Translations under genes and position numbers: made by a program
Shown: positions 7,472-16,821 of the stretch, piece after piece
How positions within the stretch are numbered: the first letter of the stretch is position 1
Layout of the letters: the number at the start of each line of letters is the position of its first letter
Notes under the pieces: model-generated
What the model saw: only the letters and a program-made list of their open reading frames with translations
The model's database searches: none
What the model was told of the DNA's origin: nothing
Source: JBKECY01 sp047975025
Lineage (GTDB): Bacteria > Bacillota > Clostridia > Lachnospirales > Lachnospiraceae
Length of the DNA: 64,000 bases
Assembly: GCA_047975025.1 (NCBI GenBank)
Contig: JBKECY010000003.1
Span: 36,188 to 100,187 of the forward strand
Direction of reading: 5' to 3'

Positions 7472-9514
7472 TTGGAGAACGAAATTGAAGTTCGTTATAC
7501 ACTGGCCAAAGACAGGATAGCAGAAATAAAAGAAGAAACACTGGTTGCAGAGCCATACAGAACGTATTTTCGGACAGTTGCCAGATTTATCGGCATGGTT
7601 CATGAGTATGAAGGAATGCAAGAGAACACAACACTGGAGTTTTTGCAGAAGCAAAATGCGGCATTATATGAAGATATTCTGCCGTCTAATTATGAGCATT
7701 CTTATGCGAATCCTGTATATGCAGAGGCTCAGTTAGGAGAATACGGGAAACCGCTTAGCTTTTTATATACTGAAATCAGGGGTATGATTGTCTACCTGTT
7801 TGAAAAAAGAGTCTGGGACGAGACGATCGTAATGGAGTTATTTCTGGAAGTGTATCAATTGTTCACCCAGCAGCCGCAGCCGACGCAGGAGAGTGTAACA
7901 CAAGCAATCTACTGGTACTGCAGCGATTATACGCCTGAAATAGTAGCCTATCGGATACGGGAGACACTATTGCCGGAATTTTCTTTTGCGACGGATCTTA
8001 TTATGACATCTGATCTGATGGATCTCCGGTATTTGTACAAATTTGGTGAATACATATCTGAGAATGAGCTTAAAACGGCAGAATTTTTGCAGAAAAGTAC
8101 GCAGGATGAAATTGATGCGATGGCATCAACCTATACGCAGGGGTATCACCGAGGGTTTATAAATGCGGGCAAGCCACTGCATCTAAAGAAAACTGTTAAT
8201 ATACGCTATGTCCTTGGATTCGAGCGTGTGGTCAAAGCAGCCATTCTCCAGTTTGGCGATATGGGACTGCAGCCGGTAATCTACCGGGCGGCCTCTCACA
8301 GTGTAAGCAAGAAGCAGCAGAGCCGAATCGGTTATCATGGCGGCATAGCAAATCCGCAATACGACTATGATCACAGAGGGGATGCGGCACTGTATCTGAA
8401 TGAGGAGTATGTTTCCAAAAGACTGCGTGCATTGCAGCAGGCCTATGACGCCTGCAAGGAAGAAGCCAATGGACATGCAGGACCTGCCGTTATAGAAGTA
8501 TTTGGTGAGAAGCCTTTTGTGCCGCTGACGGTCTCACAGGCGTATAAGCTTTCCCCCGCACAGCAGGAATTACAGGTGCATCTGGATAATGAAAGCGCCC
8601 AGATTGTCAATCGTTATATAAAAGGTGACGAGCGCAGCTTTACGATTATTGCGTATCCGATACCTGAGATCGGTGATAAGTTCCAGGAAATCTTTCGCGA
8701 AACAGTCAGACTGAATACCTTGGACTATGATTTGTATCAGAAAATACACCAGTATATGATACTGGCACTTGATCAGGGGCGTTCAGTGCATATTCAGGGG
8801 ACAGGGGTGAACGAAACGGATCTGACGGTAGCGCTTCCCGCATTGCAGGATTCGGCAACCCAGACGAATTTTGAGAACTGTGTGGCCGATGTCAATATAC
8901 CGGTTGGAGAAGTATTCACATCACCACAGCTTTCAGGCACGCATGGTCTGCTTCATGTCAGCTTTGTATATTTGAACGGACTGTTGTTCGAAAATCTGAA
9001 GATTCATTTTTCAGATGGTATGGTCAGTGACTATTCCTGCAGCAATTTTGAAGAAGAAGAGAAAAATCGTGCCTATATTGAGGAGAACATTCTGCACCAT
9101 CACAAGACCTTGCCGCTCGGCGAGTTTGCAATCGGTACAAATACAACAGCCTATGTCATGGCACAAAAATATAAAATACATGACAAACTCCCGATTCTGA
9201 TTTCCGAAAAAACAGGTCCTCATTTTGCGGTGGGAGACACCTGCTACAGCTGGTCGGAAGATGTACCGGTGTACAATCCTGACGGACGTGAGATTGTTGC
9301 GCGTGACAATGAGGTGTCCAGATTAAGAACCACAGATCCTTCGAAGGCTTACATGGGATGTCATACGGATATTACCATACCGTTCGAGGAGTTGGGGCAT
9401 ATCCGAATTAATCGTCCAGAGGGCGGGCACATCATGCTGATTGAAGACGGGAAATTCGTGCTGGAGGGAACCCAGGAATTAAATCTTCCTTTTTCAGAAC
9501 TGGCGGCTGATTAA
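7472..9514 (+). CDS. M29-family aminopeptidase-like metalloprotease
   Basis: 680 residues. The C-terminal half has the layout of M29 (AmpS/AmpT) aminopeptidases: GVNETDLTVAL near 446, NIPVGEVFTSP with the bridging glutamate near 477, EKTGPHFAVGD near 579, and the HTD metal ligands near 630. The N-terminal ~300 residues go beyond the ~400-residue classical enzyme, a longer form I recall from Clostridia. I chose TTG 7472 because AAAGGAGTG lies at 7458-7466; an ATG at 7427 overlapping the previous stop has no ribosome site. A cytoplasmic peptide-trimming role is inferred from the family. Confidence 0.75.
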   Translation: MENEIEVRYTLAKDRIAEIKEETLVAEPYRTYFRTVARFIGMVHEYEGMQENTTLEFLQKQNAALYEDILPSNYEHSYANPVYAEAQLGEYGKPLSFLYTEIRGMIVYLFEKRVWDETIVMELFLEVYQLFTQQPQPTQESVTQAIYWYCSDYTPEIVAYRIRETLLPEFSFATDLIMTSDLMDLRYLYKFGEYISENELKTAEFLQKSTQDEIDAMASTYTQGYHRGFINAGKPLHLKKTVNIRYVLGFERVVKAAILQFGDMGLQPVIYRAASHSVSKKQQSRIGYHGGIANPQYDYDHRGDAALYLNEEYVSKRLRALQQAYDACKEEANGHAGPAVIEVFGEKPFVPLTVSQAYKLSPAQQELQVHLDNESAQIVNRYIKGDERSFTIIAYPIPEIGDKFQEIFRETVRLNTLDYDLYQKIHQYMILALDQGRSVHIQGTGVNETDLTVALPALQDSATQTNFENCVADVNIPVGEVFTSPQLSGTHGLLHVSFVYLNGLLFENLKIHFSDGMVSDYSCSNFEEEEKNRAYIEENILHHHKTLPLGEFAIGTNTTAYVMAQKYKIHDKLPILISEKTGPHFAVGDTCYSWSEDVPVYNPDGREIVARDNEVSRLRTTDPSKAYMGCHTDITIPFEELGHIRINRPEGGHIMLIEDGKFVLEGTQELNLPFSELAAD

Positions 9515-9517
9515 TCG

Positions 9518-9546
9518 TTGACAAGATATTAATTTGTTAGTAGACT
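9518..9546 (+). promoter_or_regulatory. Promoter of the purE operon
   Basis: TTGACA (9518-9523), a 17-bp spacer and TAGACT (9541-9546) form a good sigma-A promoter, placing the transcript start near 9553 and a leader of about 50 nt. That is too short for a purine riboswitch, and I see none. Confidence 0.75.
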
Positions 9547-9600
9547 TGAGTAATGTAAAAATGTAAGTGTAGAGATTTCTGGATTGAGAGGAGACAAGGT

Positions 9601-10107
9601 ATGGCAAAAGTGGGAATAGTAATGGGCAGCGATTCAGATATGCCTGTCATGAGCAAGGCAGCCGGGATTTTGGATGAGCTGGGAATTGAATATGATATGC
9701 GTATCATCTCGGCACACAGAGAGCCGGATGTATTCTTTGAATATGCTAAATCTGCAGAAGAAAGAGGCTTCAAAGTAATCATAGCAGGAGCGGGCATGGC
9801 GGCACATCTGCCGGGCATGTGTGCGGCAATCTTTTCACTGCCGGTCATTGGTATACCTATGCATACTACGTCACTGGGCGGTGTGGATTCTCTGTATTCT
9901 ATTGTGCAGATGCCGTCCGGCATACCGGTAGCGACTGTCGCAATTAACGGAGGTGCGAATGCAGGACTTCTGGCGGCTAAAATACTTGCGGTATCAGATG
10001 CAGAACTTCTGGAAAAACTAAAAAGCTATGCGGCTGATCTAAAGACGCAGGTGGAACAAAAGGATGCTCGTCTGCAGGAGACAGGGCATAAGAACTATAA
10101 CAAATAG
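9601..10107 (+). CDS. purE: N5-carboxyaminoimidazole ribonucleotide mutase
   Basis: 168 residues, class I PurE size. It moves the carboxyl group of N5-CAIR to carbon 4 to give CAIR in IMP synthesis. The substrate-binding GSDSDMPVM (8-16) and SAHREPD (38-44) motifs are intact; the SAHR histidine is the catalytic one. Behind GAGAGGAG it opens the purE-purM-purN-purD cluster under the promoter at 9518-9546. No purK is present in the window. Confidence 0.95.
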   Translation: MAKVGIVMGSDSDMPVMSKAAGILDELGIEYDMRIISAHREPDVFFEYAKSAEERGFKVIIAGAGMAAHLPGMCAAIFSLPVIGIPMHTTSLGGVDSLYSIVQMPSGIPVATVAINGGANAGLLAAKILAVSDAELLEKLKSYAADLKTQVEQKDARLQETGHKNYNK

Positions 10108-10144
10108 TACGAACAGGCGATTAAATTTTTTCTAGGAGGAAAAC

Positions 10145-11170
10145 ATGGATTACAAAAAAGCTGGAGTGGATATTGAAGCCGGATACCGGTCGGTAGAACT
10201 GATGAAAGAGCATGTCAAAAAGACGATGCGCTCGGAGGTTTTAAGTAATTTAGGCGGTTTTTCGGGAGCGTTTTCATTGGCTTCTTTTAAGAATATGGAC
10301 AAACCAACGCTGGTCTCAGGTACGGACGGTGTCGGAACAAAGCTTAAGCTGGCATTTTTGCTGGATCAGCATGATACCATTGGAATCGACTGCGTGGCCA
10401 TGTGCGTAAATGATATAGCCTGTGCAGGTGCGGAACCATTGCTCTTTCTGGATTACATTGCCTGTGGAAAAAATACACCGGAGAAAATAGCGGAAATCGT
10501 AAAAGGCGTTGCAGAAGGCTGTCAACAGTCAAACGCCGCGTTAATCGGCGGAGAGACGGCGGAGATGCCGGGCTTTTATCCGGAAGACGAATATGATCTG
10601 GCCGGGTTTGCCGTAGGAATCGTCGATGAAAAAGACCTGATTACCGGAAAAGACCTAAAAAGCGGAGATGCTCTGATTGGGATCGCATCTTCCGGTGTGC
10701 ACAGCAACGGATTCTCGCTTGTCAGAAAAGTGTTCGATATGACAGAAAGCTCACTGCGTACGTTCTATCCTCAATTAGGCAGGACACTGGGCGAAGCGCT
10801 GCTTGAACCTACCAAAATCTATGTAAAAGCACTTCGCAGTATCAAAGAAGCAGGGGTGCGTATTCAGGGCTGCAGCCATATAACCGGCGGCGGTTTTTAT
10901 GAGAACATTCCCCGGATGTTGTGTGACGGTGTACATGCTGTTATTGAAAAATCCAGCTACCCGATACCGGAGATCTTTACACTTATGGCAAGTGAAGGAC
11001 AGATCGCCGAAGAAATGATGTACAATACATATAATATGGGACTGGGCATGATTATTGCTGTGGATTCGGCAGATGTGGACGCTTCGCTGGCCGCACTTAC
11101 TGCTGTTGGCGAGAAAGCCTATGTGGTCGGCCGGCTGACAGAAGGTGAAAAGGGAGTGACATTATGCTAA
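10145..11170 (+). CDS. purM: Phosphoribosylformylglycinamidine cyclo-ligase (AIR synthetase)
   Basis: 341 residues. It closes the imidazole ring of AIR using ATP. The N-terminal LVSGTDGVGTKLKLA (about 56-70), CVNDIACAGAEPLLFLDY and GGETAEMPGFY are the conserved ATP/FGAM-binding segments of the PurM/PurL family; the C-terminal HITGGGFYENIPR is also standard. The start ATG is preceded by CTAGGAGG. Its end overlaps purN by 7 nt. Confidence 0.95.
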   Translation: MDYKKAGVDIEAGYRSVELMKEHVKKTMRSEVLSNLGGFSGAFSLASFKNMDKPTLVSGTDGVGTKLKLAFLLDQHDTIGIDCVAMCVNDIACAGAEPLLFLDYIACGKNTPEKIAEIVKGVAEGCQQSNAALIGGETAEMPGFYPEDEYDLAGFAVGIVDEKDLITGKDLKSGDALIGIASSGVHSNGFSLVRKVFDMTESSLRTFYPQLGRTLGEALLEPTKIYVKALRSIKEAGVRIQGCSHITGGGFYENIPRMLCDGVHAVIEKSSYPIPEIFTLMASEGQIAEEMMYNTYNMGLGMIIAVDSADVDASLAALTAVGEKAYVVGRLTEGEKGVTLC

Positions 11171-11814
11171 AAGCTGCCGTTTTAGTATCTGGCGGAGGTA
11201 CCAATTTTCAGGCGATTTTAGATAAAATGGACGAGGGCATTCTTACAAATGTATCGATAGAACTTGTGCTTAGTAACAATCCGAATGCCTATGCACTAGA
11301 GCGTGCCAAGGCGCATCGGATCAAGACTTGTGTCCTGCGTCCGAAGAGTTTTGAAACTAGAGAAGCGTTTCATGAGAAGCTGGTAGAAATTCTGATAGAA
11401 AGTGGGATTGACCTGGTTGTTCTGGCCGGTTTTCTGGTGGTGATTCCGCCGCGCATGGTACAGGCATTCCCGAACCGGATTATTAACATTCATCCGTCAT
11501 TGATTCCCGCTTTTTGTGGGGATGGCTATTATGGATTACGTGTTCATGAAGCTGCACTTGCACGCGGTGTCCGTCTGACCGGAGCAACGGTGCATTTTGT
11601 GGATGAAGGGACAGATACCGGTCCGATTCTGCTGCAAAAGGCAGTGCAGGTACTGGAGGGGGATACACCCGAAATCCTGCAGAGACGAGTGATGGAGGAA
11701 GCCGAGTGGCAGTTACTGCCGGAGGCGATTCAATTAATTGCAGATGGACGTGTGAAAGTTGCAGATGGAAAAGTGCAATTGCGGTCAGAGGCAAGTGAGG
11801 AGAATAGGTCATGA
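11164..11814 (+). CDS. purN: Phosphoribosylglycinamide formyltransferase
   Basis: 216 residues. It transfers a formyl group from 10-formyl-THF to GAR. The phosphate loop SGGGTNFQAIL is at about 9-19, and the catalytic Asn/His/Asp set is in NIHPSLIPAF (near 109) and HFVDEGTDTGPIL (near 144). The ATG lies inside the purM end behind GGGAGTG, and the stop overlaps purD by four bases, so translation is coupled on both sides. Confidence 0.95.
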   Translation: MLKAAVLVSGGGTNFQAILDKMDEGILTNVSIELVLSNNPNAYALERAKAHRIKTCVLRPKSFETREAFHEKLVEILIESGIDLVVLAGFLVVIPPRMVQAFPNRIINIHPSLIPAFCGDGYYGLRVHEAALARGVRLTGATVHFVDEGTDTGPILLQKAVQVLEGDTPEILQRRVMEEAEWQLLPEAIQLIADGRVKVADGKVQLRSEASEENRS

Positions 11815-13082
11815 AAATTCTAATTGTCGGAAGCGGCGGAAGAGAGCATGCCATCGCATGGAGCGTGGCAAAAAGCAGCAAGGCTGACGAGATTTATTGT
11901 GCACCCGGAAATGCGGGGATTGCTGAACTTGCAACCTGTGTGGACATCCCGGCCATGGAGTTCGAGCGTCTGGTTGCCTTTGCAAAAGAGAAAAAGATTG
12001 ATTTGACAATTATTGGTATGGATGATCCGCTGGTAGGCGGCATTGTTGATGCATTTGAAGCGGAAGGACTGCGTGTCTTCGGCCCCGACAAAAAAGCGGC
12101 TGTGCTGGAAGGCTCAAAAGCATTCTCGAAGGATTTAATGAAAAAATATGGGATTCCGAGTGCCGGTTATGAGAATTTTTCATCTGCACAAGAGGCACTT
12201 TCCTATCTGGATACCGCAAAATTTCCTCTTGTACTTAAGGCGGATGGTCTGGCTTTGGGAAAAGGCGTTTTGATTTGTACGACGTTGGCAGAGGCACAGG
12301 CCGGTGTCAAGACACTGATGATGGACAAACAGTTCGGAGATGCAGGGAATACCATCGTGGTAGAAGAATTCATGGAAGGACGAGAGGTATCGGTACTCTC
12401 TTTCGTAGATGGCAGGACGATTCGGACAATGACCTCCGCACAGGATCATAAGAGAGCCAAGGATAACGATGAAGGACTTAATACCGGCGGCATGGGAACT
12501 TTTTCGCCGAGCCCGTTCTATACAAAAGAGGTTGAAGAATTCTGCAATGCGCATGTTTATCAGGCTACGGTGGATGCGATGCGTGCAGAGGGACGCCCCT
12601 TTACCGGCATTATTTTCTTTGGATTAATGCTGACACAGGAAGGCCCCAAAGTGCTTGAGTACAATGCCCGCTTTGGAGACCCTGAGGCGCAGGTGGTACT
12701 GCCCAGAATGAAGAATGACATCCTGGATGTCATCGAAGCGTGCCTGGAGCAAAGACTCGATGAAATTGACCTGGAGTTCGAGGATAATGCGGCTGTTTGT
12801 GTTGTTCTGGCATCGGCTGGGTATCCTGAGCATTATGAGAAAGGAATTCCGATACAGGGCTTTGAAAAGTTCAAGGATAAGGATGGGTATTACTGTTTCC
12901 ACGCCGGTACAAAACTGTCTGACGGGCAAGTTGTCACAAATGGAGGGCGTGTGCTGGGCATTACTGCCAAAGGAGATAATTTGGTGGAAGCAAGGAAGAA
13001 TGCTTACGAAGCGACCCGGTGGATTGAGTTCTCTAACAAGTATATGAGAAATGATATTGGAAAAGCAATTGATGATATGTAG
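11811..13082 (+). CDS. purD: Phosphoribosylamine-glycine ligase (GAR synthetase)
   Basis: 423 residues, full length. It is an ATP-grasp enzyme joining phosphoribosylamine and glycine. The N-terminal ILIVGSGGREHAIAW, FPLVLKADGLALGKGV (ATP-grasp lysine) and EYNARFGDPE (metal-binding Glu/Asn near the C-terminal third) are diagnostic. Its ATG overlaps the purN stop and follows GAGGAG. It is the last gene of the purE cluster, ended by the hairpin at 13092-13122. Confidence 0.95.
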   Translation: MKILIVGSGGREHAIAWSVAKSSKADEIYCAPGNAGIAELATCVDIPAMEFERLVAFAKEKKIDLTIIGMDDPLVGGIVDAFEAEGLRVFGPDKKAAVLEGSKAFSKDLMKKYGIPSAGYENFSSAQEALSYLDTAKFPLVLKADGLALGKGVLICTTLAEAQAGVKTLMMDKQFGDAGNTIVVEEFMEGREVSVLSFVDGRTIRTMTSAQDHKRAKDNDEGLNTGGMGTFSPSPFYTKEVEEFCNAHVYQATVDAMRAEGRPFTGIIFFGLMLTQEGPKVLEYNARFGDPEAQVVLPRMKNDILDVIEACLEQRLDEIDLEFEDNAAVCVVLASAGYPEHYEKGIPIQGFEKFKDKDGYYCFHAGTKLSDGQVVTNGGRVLGITAKGDNLVEARKNAYEATRWIEFSNKYMRNDIGKAIDDM

Positions 13083-13091
13083 CTATGATAT

Positions 13092-13127
13092 AGACCTGCT
13101 GACAAACTCTGTCGGCGGGTCTTTTTC
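13092..13127 (+). terminator. Intrinsic terminator of the purine cluster
   Basis: Arms AGACCTGCTGACA (13092-13104) and TGTCGGCGGGTCT (13110-13122) pair over 13 bp with two G-U pairs and a 5-nt loop, followed by TTTTC. Confidence 0.85.
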
Positions 13128-13156
13128 GCACCAATTGTGAAAATTCAAAATAGTGA

Positions 13157-13200
13157 TAGTCAAAGCTTGACACATGTGTTATAATACATCTATATCAAGT
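13157..13200 (+). promoter_or_regulatory. Promoter and candidate operator of the GntR-clpC unit
   Basis: TATAAT lies at 13180-13185 with a weak -35 (TAGTCA, 13157-13162). Alternatively TTGACA at 13167-13172 pairs with TATATC at 13191-13196 (18-bp spacer). Between them sits a perfect 10-bp palindrome ACACATGTGT (13170-13179), and TATATCAA is repeated directly after it. A GntR dimer encoded just downstream could bind here and repress its own operon; this is inference. Confidence 0.55.
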
Positions 13201-13235
13201 ATATCAAAAGAATTGACGTAAGTGAGGTGATTGTA

Positions 13236-13604
13236 GTGTTAATTGAAATTGATTTCAGTAGTTCAGAAGCTATTTATATGCAGCTTCGTAATCAGATTAT
13301 TATTGGAGTCGCGACCTCAGTCTTACGAGAAGGGGATGCGCTGCCATCAGTCAGGCAGCTGGCGGAAACCGCAGGAATCAACATGCACACAGTAAATAAA
13401 GCGTATGCTTTGTTACGGGAAGAAGGTATCCTGACCCTGGATCGCCGTAAGGGTGCGGTTATTTCTATAAATCTTGATAAGCTAAAGGCTCTGGAGGAAA
13501 TGAAGCAGCAACTGATTAAAATATTGGCCAAGGGATGTTGTAAAGGCATACGGCCTGAAGAAGTGCATGACCTTATTGATGAAATCTATTCAGAATATAG
13601 ATAG
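13236..13604 (+). CDS. GntR-family transcriptional regulator, YtrA-like
   Basis: 122 residues. An N-terminal winged helix-turn-helix (PSVRQLAETAGINMHTVNKA at about 43-62) is followed by only a short helical tail, the YtrA-type layout without a ligand-binding domain of HutC or FadR size. I chose GTG 13236 with GAGGTG at 13225-13230. It lies 14 nt upstream of clpC, in the place where other Firmicutes carry ctsR-mcsAB, so control of clpC is the obvious inference. A palindromic operator candidate lies in its promoter. Confidence 0.8.
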   Translation: MLIEIDFSSSEAIYMQLRNQIIIGVATSVLREGDALPSVRQLAETAGINMHTVNKAYALLREEGILTLDRRKGAVISINLDKLKALEEMKQQLIKILAKGCCKGIRPEEVHDLIDEIYSEYR

Positions 13605-13618
13605 AAAAGGAGAAGACT

Positions 13619-16156
13619 ATGCAAGAAAAAATGACAAAGCAAGCGAAAAAAGCATTAAGTTATGCAGAAAAGACTGCCACGTTCTGCAAACATAATTATA
13701 TAGGCACAGAACATATACTTGTCGGACTCTTAAAAGAGACACAGGGTGCCGCCAGTATGGTATTGGCAGAATTTAATGTAAATGAAGAAAAATTATTGTT
13801 ATTGATTGACCGTCTGATTGCTCCGCCGGCAGGTGTGCTGGTGCAGTCTCCGGAATATACACCACGTGCCCAGAAAATCTTAAAAGACAGTTTTAATGAA
13901 GCTGCGCTCTATGACAGTGAGCTTGTGGGGACAGAGCATATCCTGATGGCGCTGCTCAAAGACACAGATTGTGTGGCAACCAGACTGCTTCACACCATGG
14001 GTGTAAGTATTCAGAAGATGTATGTGGCAGTGTTGGTCGCAATCGGTGCGGATGACCGCTTCTCTCAGGAAGAGCTGCAAAGCGGCCGGGCCATGAAACA
14101 AACGGCAGCATCGACCGCCACCCCCACCTTAGATCAATACAGCCGGGATCTTACGGCTCTGGCAGCGGCTGGGAAACTGGATCCGATCATCGGAAGGGAT
14201 GAGGAAATCTCACGCGTGATACGGATCTTAAGCAGGCGTATGAAGAACAACCCATGCCTGATTGGTGAACCTGGTGTCGGTAAGACTGCGATTGCAGAAG
14301 GCTTGGCTCAGCGCATCGTATGGGGACTTGTTCCGGACACTGTAAAGGATAAACGTGTGGTCATACTGGATCTCTCGGGTATGGTTGCCGGTTCTAAGTA
14401 CAGAGGCGAATTTGAAGAGAGAATTAAAAATGTAATCAAAGAAGTTTCGGAAAACAAAGGCGTGCTTTTGTTTATTGATGAAATACATACAATTATAGGA
14501 GCCGGCGGAGCCGAAGGTTCTCTGGATGCCTCTAATATCCTGAAGCCGTCCCTGTCCCGAGGTGAAGTGCAGCTGATTGGTGCGACAACCATCGATGAAT
14601 ACAGAAAACACATCGAAAAGGATGCTGCACTGGAGAGAAGATTTCAGCCGGTAGTGGTTGAGGAGCCTTCAGCTGAAGAAACGATACAGATTCTGCAAGG
14701 TCTGCGATCTGCCTATGAGCGTCACCATGGCGTATTGATAGAAGATAGTGCGATTGATGCGGCAGTTTCCATGTCGATTCGCTATATTAACGACCGTTTT
14801 CTGCCGGATAAAGCAATTGACCTGATTGATGAAGCCTCAGCAAAGGTTCAGCTCGCAGGATTCCAGGTACCGCCTGCCATGATGGATCTGGAAAAAAGCA
14901 TTCATATGGCAGAGATAGAAATTGAGCAGGCAATTAAAAATAAGGAATTTGAAACAGCAGAGGTGCTCAAAAAAGAGCGTGATGAGAAGAAAAAAGAAGT
15001 TGAAATAGTTCGCGCCCAGTTTGAAAAGCAATGCAAAAGCAAGAAGCTTGTAGTCGGAGAACCGGAAATTGCCGATATCATCTCCGGCTGGACTAAAATT
15101 CCGATTCAGAAACTTACCGAAGGTGAGTCCAGACGGCTGACAAAATTAGAAAATGAACTGCACAAACGTGTCATCGGTCAGGACGAAGCTGTGAAGGCCG
15201 TAGCACAGGCTGTAAAGCGCGGCAGAGTCGGATTAAAGGACCCGAACCGTCCGATTGGTTCTTTCCTGTTCCTTGGTCCTACCGGTGTTGGTAAGACGGA
15301 ACTTTCCAAGACGCTGGCAGCGGCTGTATTCGGTGACGAACAGGCCATGATCCGCGTAGATATGTCTGAATACATGGAGAAACACAGTGTATCCAAACTC
15401 ATTGGTTCCCCGCCCGGATACGTAGGCTATGATGAGGGTGGTCAGTTCAGTGAAAAAGTACGCCGCAATCCGTACTCCGTAATCCTGTTTGATGAGGTGG
15501 AAAAAGCCCATCCGGATGTGTTCAATATTCTTCTGCAGGTACTTGATGACGGACATATTACAGATGCACAGGGACGCAAAGTAGACTTTAAGCAGACAAT
15601 CATCATTATGACCTCAAATGCAGGAGCTCAATCTATTATCGAACCTAAAAAGCTTGGATTTATGTCAGTGGAAGAGGAAAGCCATGGATATGAACGTATG
15701 AAGACACAGGTAATGGATGAGGTCAGAAGACTCTTCAAACCTGAGTTCTTAAACCGTATAGATGAGATTATTGTATTCCATGCACTGACCAAAGATCATA
15801 TCGGACAGATCGTGAATATCCTGTTGAAAGGATTTGCAAAACGCAGCCAGGAGCAGCTGGGTATTACCCTCAAGATTGCCCCTTCGGTCAAAAAGCTGAT
15901 TTCTCTGGAAGGATATGACGAGAAATATGGTGCCAGACCGCTTAAAAGAGCGATTCAGACAAAGCTTGAAGACACAATGGCAAATGAGATACTCGAAAAC
16001 CGGATCAGAACCAATGATACTGTTGCGGTTAAGGTGTTGAAAAATCAGATTGTTTTTCAAAAAGTAGAACCGGCGGTCAAAGAGCTTCCTGTTGAGAAAA
16101 AAGAGGCTCCCAAAGGACGCAGCCGAAGCAAGAAAAAAGAGCCGGTCCTGGTGTAA
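13619..16156 (+). CDS. clpC: ATP-dependent Clp protease ATPase subunit ClpC
   Basis: 845 residues. It is an AAA+ unfoldase that feeds substrates to ClpP. Domains in order: two N-terminal Clp repeats (about 1-145), first AAA module with Walker A GEPGVGKT near 216, a UVR-type coiled segment (about 425-460), second AAA module with Walker A GPTGVGKTE near 552, and a ClpB-type C-terminal D2-small domain. A lysine/arginine-rich tail (EKKEAPKGRSRSKKKEP) ends the protein. It follows the GntR gene with AAAAGGAG in the gap. No mcsA, mcsB or ctsR gene is present beside it. Confidence 0.95.
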   Translation: MQEKMTKQAKKALSYAEKTATFCKHNYIGTEHILVGLLKETQGAASMVLAEFNVNEEKLLLLIDRLIAPPAGVLVQSPEYTPRAQKILKDSFNEAALYDSELVGTEHILMALLKDTDCVATRLLHTMGVSIQKMYVAVLVAIGADDRFSQEELQSGRAMKQTAASTATPTLDQYSRDLTALAAAGKLDPIIGRDEEISRVIRILSRRMKNNPCLIGEPGVGKTAIAEGLAQRIVWGLVPDTVKDKRVVILDLSGMVAGSKYRGEFEERIKNVIKEVSENKGVLLFIDEIHTIIGAGGAEGSLDASNILKPSLSRGEVQLIGATTIDEYRKHIEKDAALERRFQPVVVEEPSAEETIQILQGLRSAYERHHGVLIEDSAIDAAVSMSIRYINDRFLPDKAIDLIDEASAKVQLAGFQVPPAMMDLEKSIHMAEIEIEQAIKNKEFETAEVLKKERDEKKKEVEIVRAQFEKQCKSKKLVVGEPEIADIISGWTKIPIQKLTEGESRRLTKLENELHKRVIGQDEAVKAVAQAVKRGRVGLKDPNRPIGSFLFLGPTGVGKTELSKTLAAAVFGDEQAMIRVDMSEYMEKHSVSKLIGSPPGYVGYDEGGQFSEKVRRNPYSVILFDEVEKAHPDVFNILLQVLDDGHITDAQGRKVDFKQTIIIMTSNAGAQSIIEPKKLGFMSVEEESHGYERMKTQVMDEVRRLFKPEFLNRIDEIIVFHALTKDHIGQIVNILLKGFAKRSQEQLGITLKIAPSVKKLISLEGYDEKYGARPLKRAIQTKLEDTMANEILENRIRTNDTVAVKVLKNQIVFQKVEPAVKELPVEKKEAPKGRSRSKKKEPVLV

Positions 16157-16330
16157 TACCAGGGCTGTGCCGTTACTTTTGCAGAGAGGTCAAAATAGAC
16201 ATTTTTATTCCAATTTATAGAGCATAACTGACGGACTGACTATTAAATTTTAATATCTACTAGTATTAAACTGTGGTTTATTATATAATGAAACCAGTTG
16301 AAGAGACGATAACTTTTTGGAGGAAGAAAG
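16157..16330 (+). promoter_or_regulatory. Intergenic region with a -10-like TATAAT
   Basis: A short hairpin CCTGGT/ACCAGG overlaps the clpC stop codon (about 16147-16163) but has no T tract. TATAAT at 16284-16289 is a plausible -10 for the next gene; the -35 is not clear. Nothing else is recognisable. Confidence 0.4.
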
Positions 16331-16744
16331 ATGCCAGTAATTAAAGAATTGATACGGACAGAAGATAACGGAACGATTAGTTTTGGCAATTATGGACTTA
16401 GAGAAAAGTCGAAACTGGATAATTATCAGTTCAAGGGAGACGAATATAAAGTCAAGACATTTAAAGAAATTACAAAACTAGAGCGTAACGGATTATTTGT
16501 TTATGAATCAGTTCCGGGATCTACCGTATACGAACTGTCGCAGGAGAATGGTGATTTTGATTTTTATGTGGAAAGTTATGAGGACTTGCAGATTACAGTA
16601 GAACTTGAAGAGGATACGGAGTATGAAATTTTCGTTGAAGGCAAGAGCATCGGAGAGATGAAGACGAACCTTGGCGGAAAACTCTCTTTTAGTTTGGAAC
16701 TGGAACCGGAAGTCAAAGCAGCGGTTAAGATTACTAAAAAATAA
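16331..16744 (+). CDS. Small acidic protein of a Lachnospiraceae-specific family
   Basis: 137 residues, no signal peptide and no membrane helix. The N-terminus MPVIKELIRTEDNGTISFGNY and the ITKLERNGLFVYESVPGS segment are typical of a family that relatives label 'endosialidase', but no sialidase fold, Asp-box or catalytic residues are visible, so that label should not be trusted. The C-terminal half is predicted to be beta-rich. It starts behind TTGGAGGAAG. It has its own terminator. Confidence 0.6.
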   Translation: MPVIKELIRTEDNGTISFGNYGLREKSKLDNYQFKGDEYKVKTFKEITKLERNGLFVYESVPGSTVYELSQENGDFDFYVESYEDLQITVELEEDTEYEIFVEGKSIGEMKTNLGGKLSFSLELEPEVKAAVKITKK

Positions 16745-16748
16745 AACG

Positions 16749-16780
16749 AAAAAAAGGTTGCGGCAGCAGCCTTTTTTCTC
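16749..16780 (+). terminator. Intrinsic terminator
   Basis: An A-rich arm ending AAAAAGG(T)TGC pairs with GCA(G)CCTTTTTT, with loop GGCA and a T tract ending at about 16777. It ends the 16331-16744 unit before radA. Confidence 0.8.
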
Positions 16781-16821
16781 GTCCGCATCTAAAAGTACAA
16801 AGTGATAGGAGTTATGCAGTT

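Noticed and set aside
16147..16163. Hairpin CCTGGT/ACCAGG at the clpC stop as a terminator
   Set aside because: No T tract follows, so termination there is not supported.
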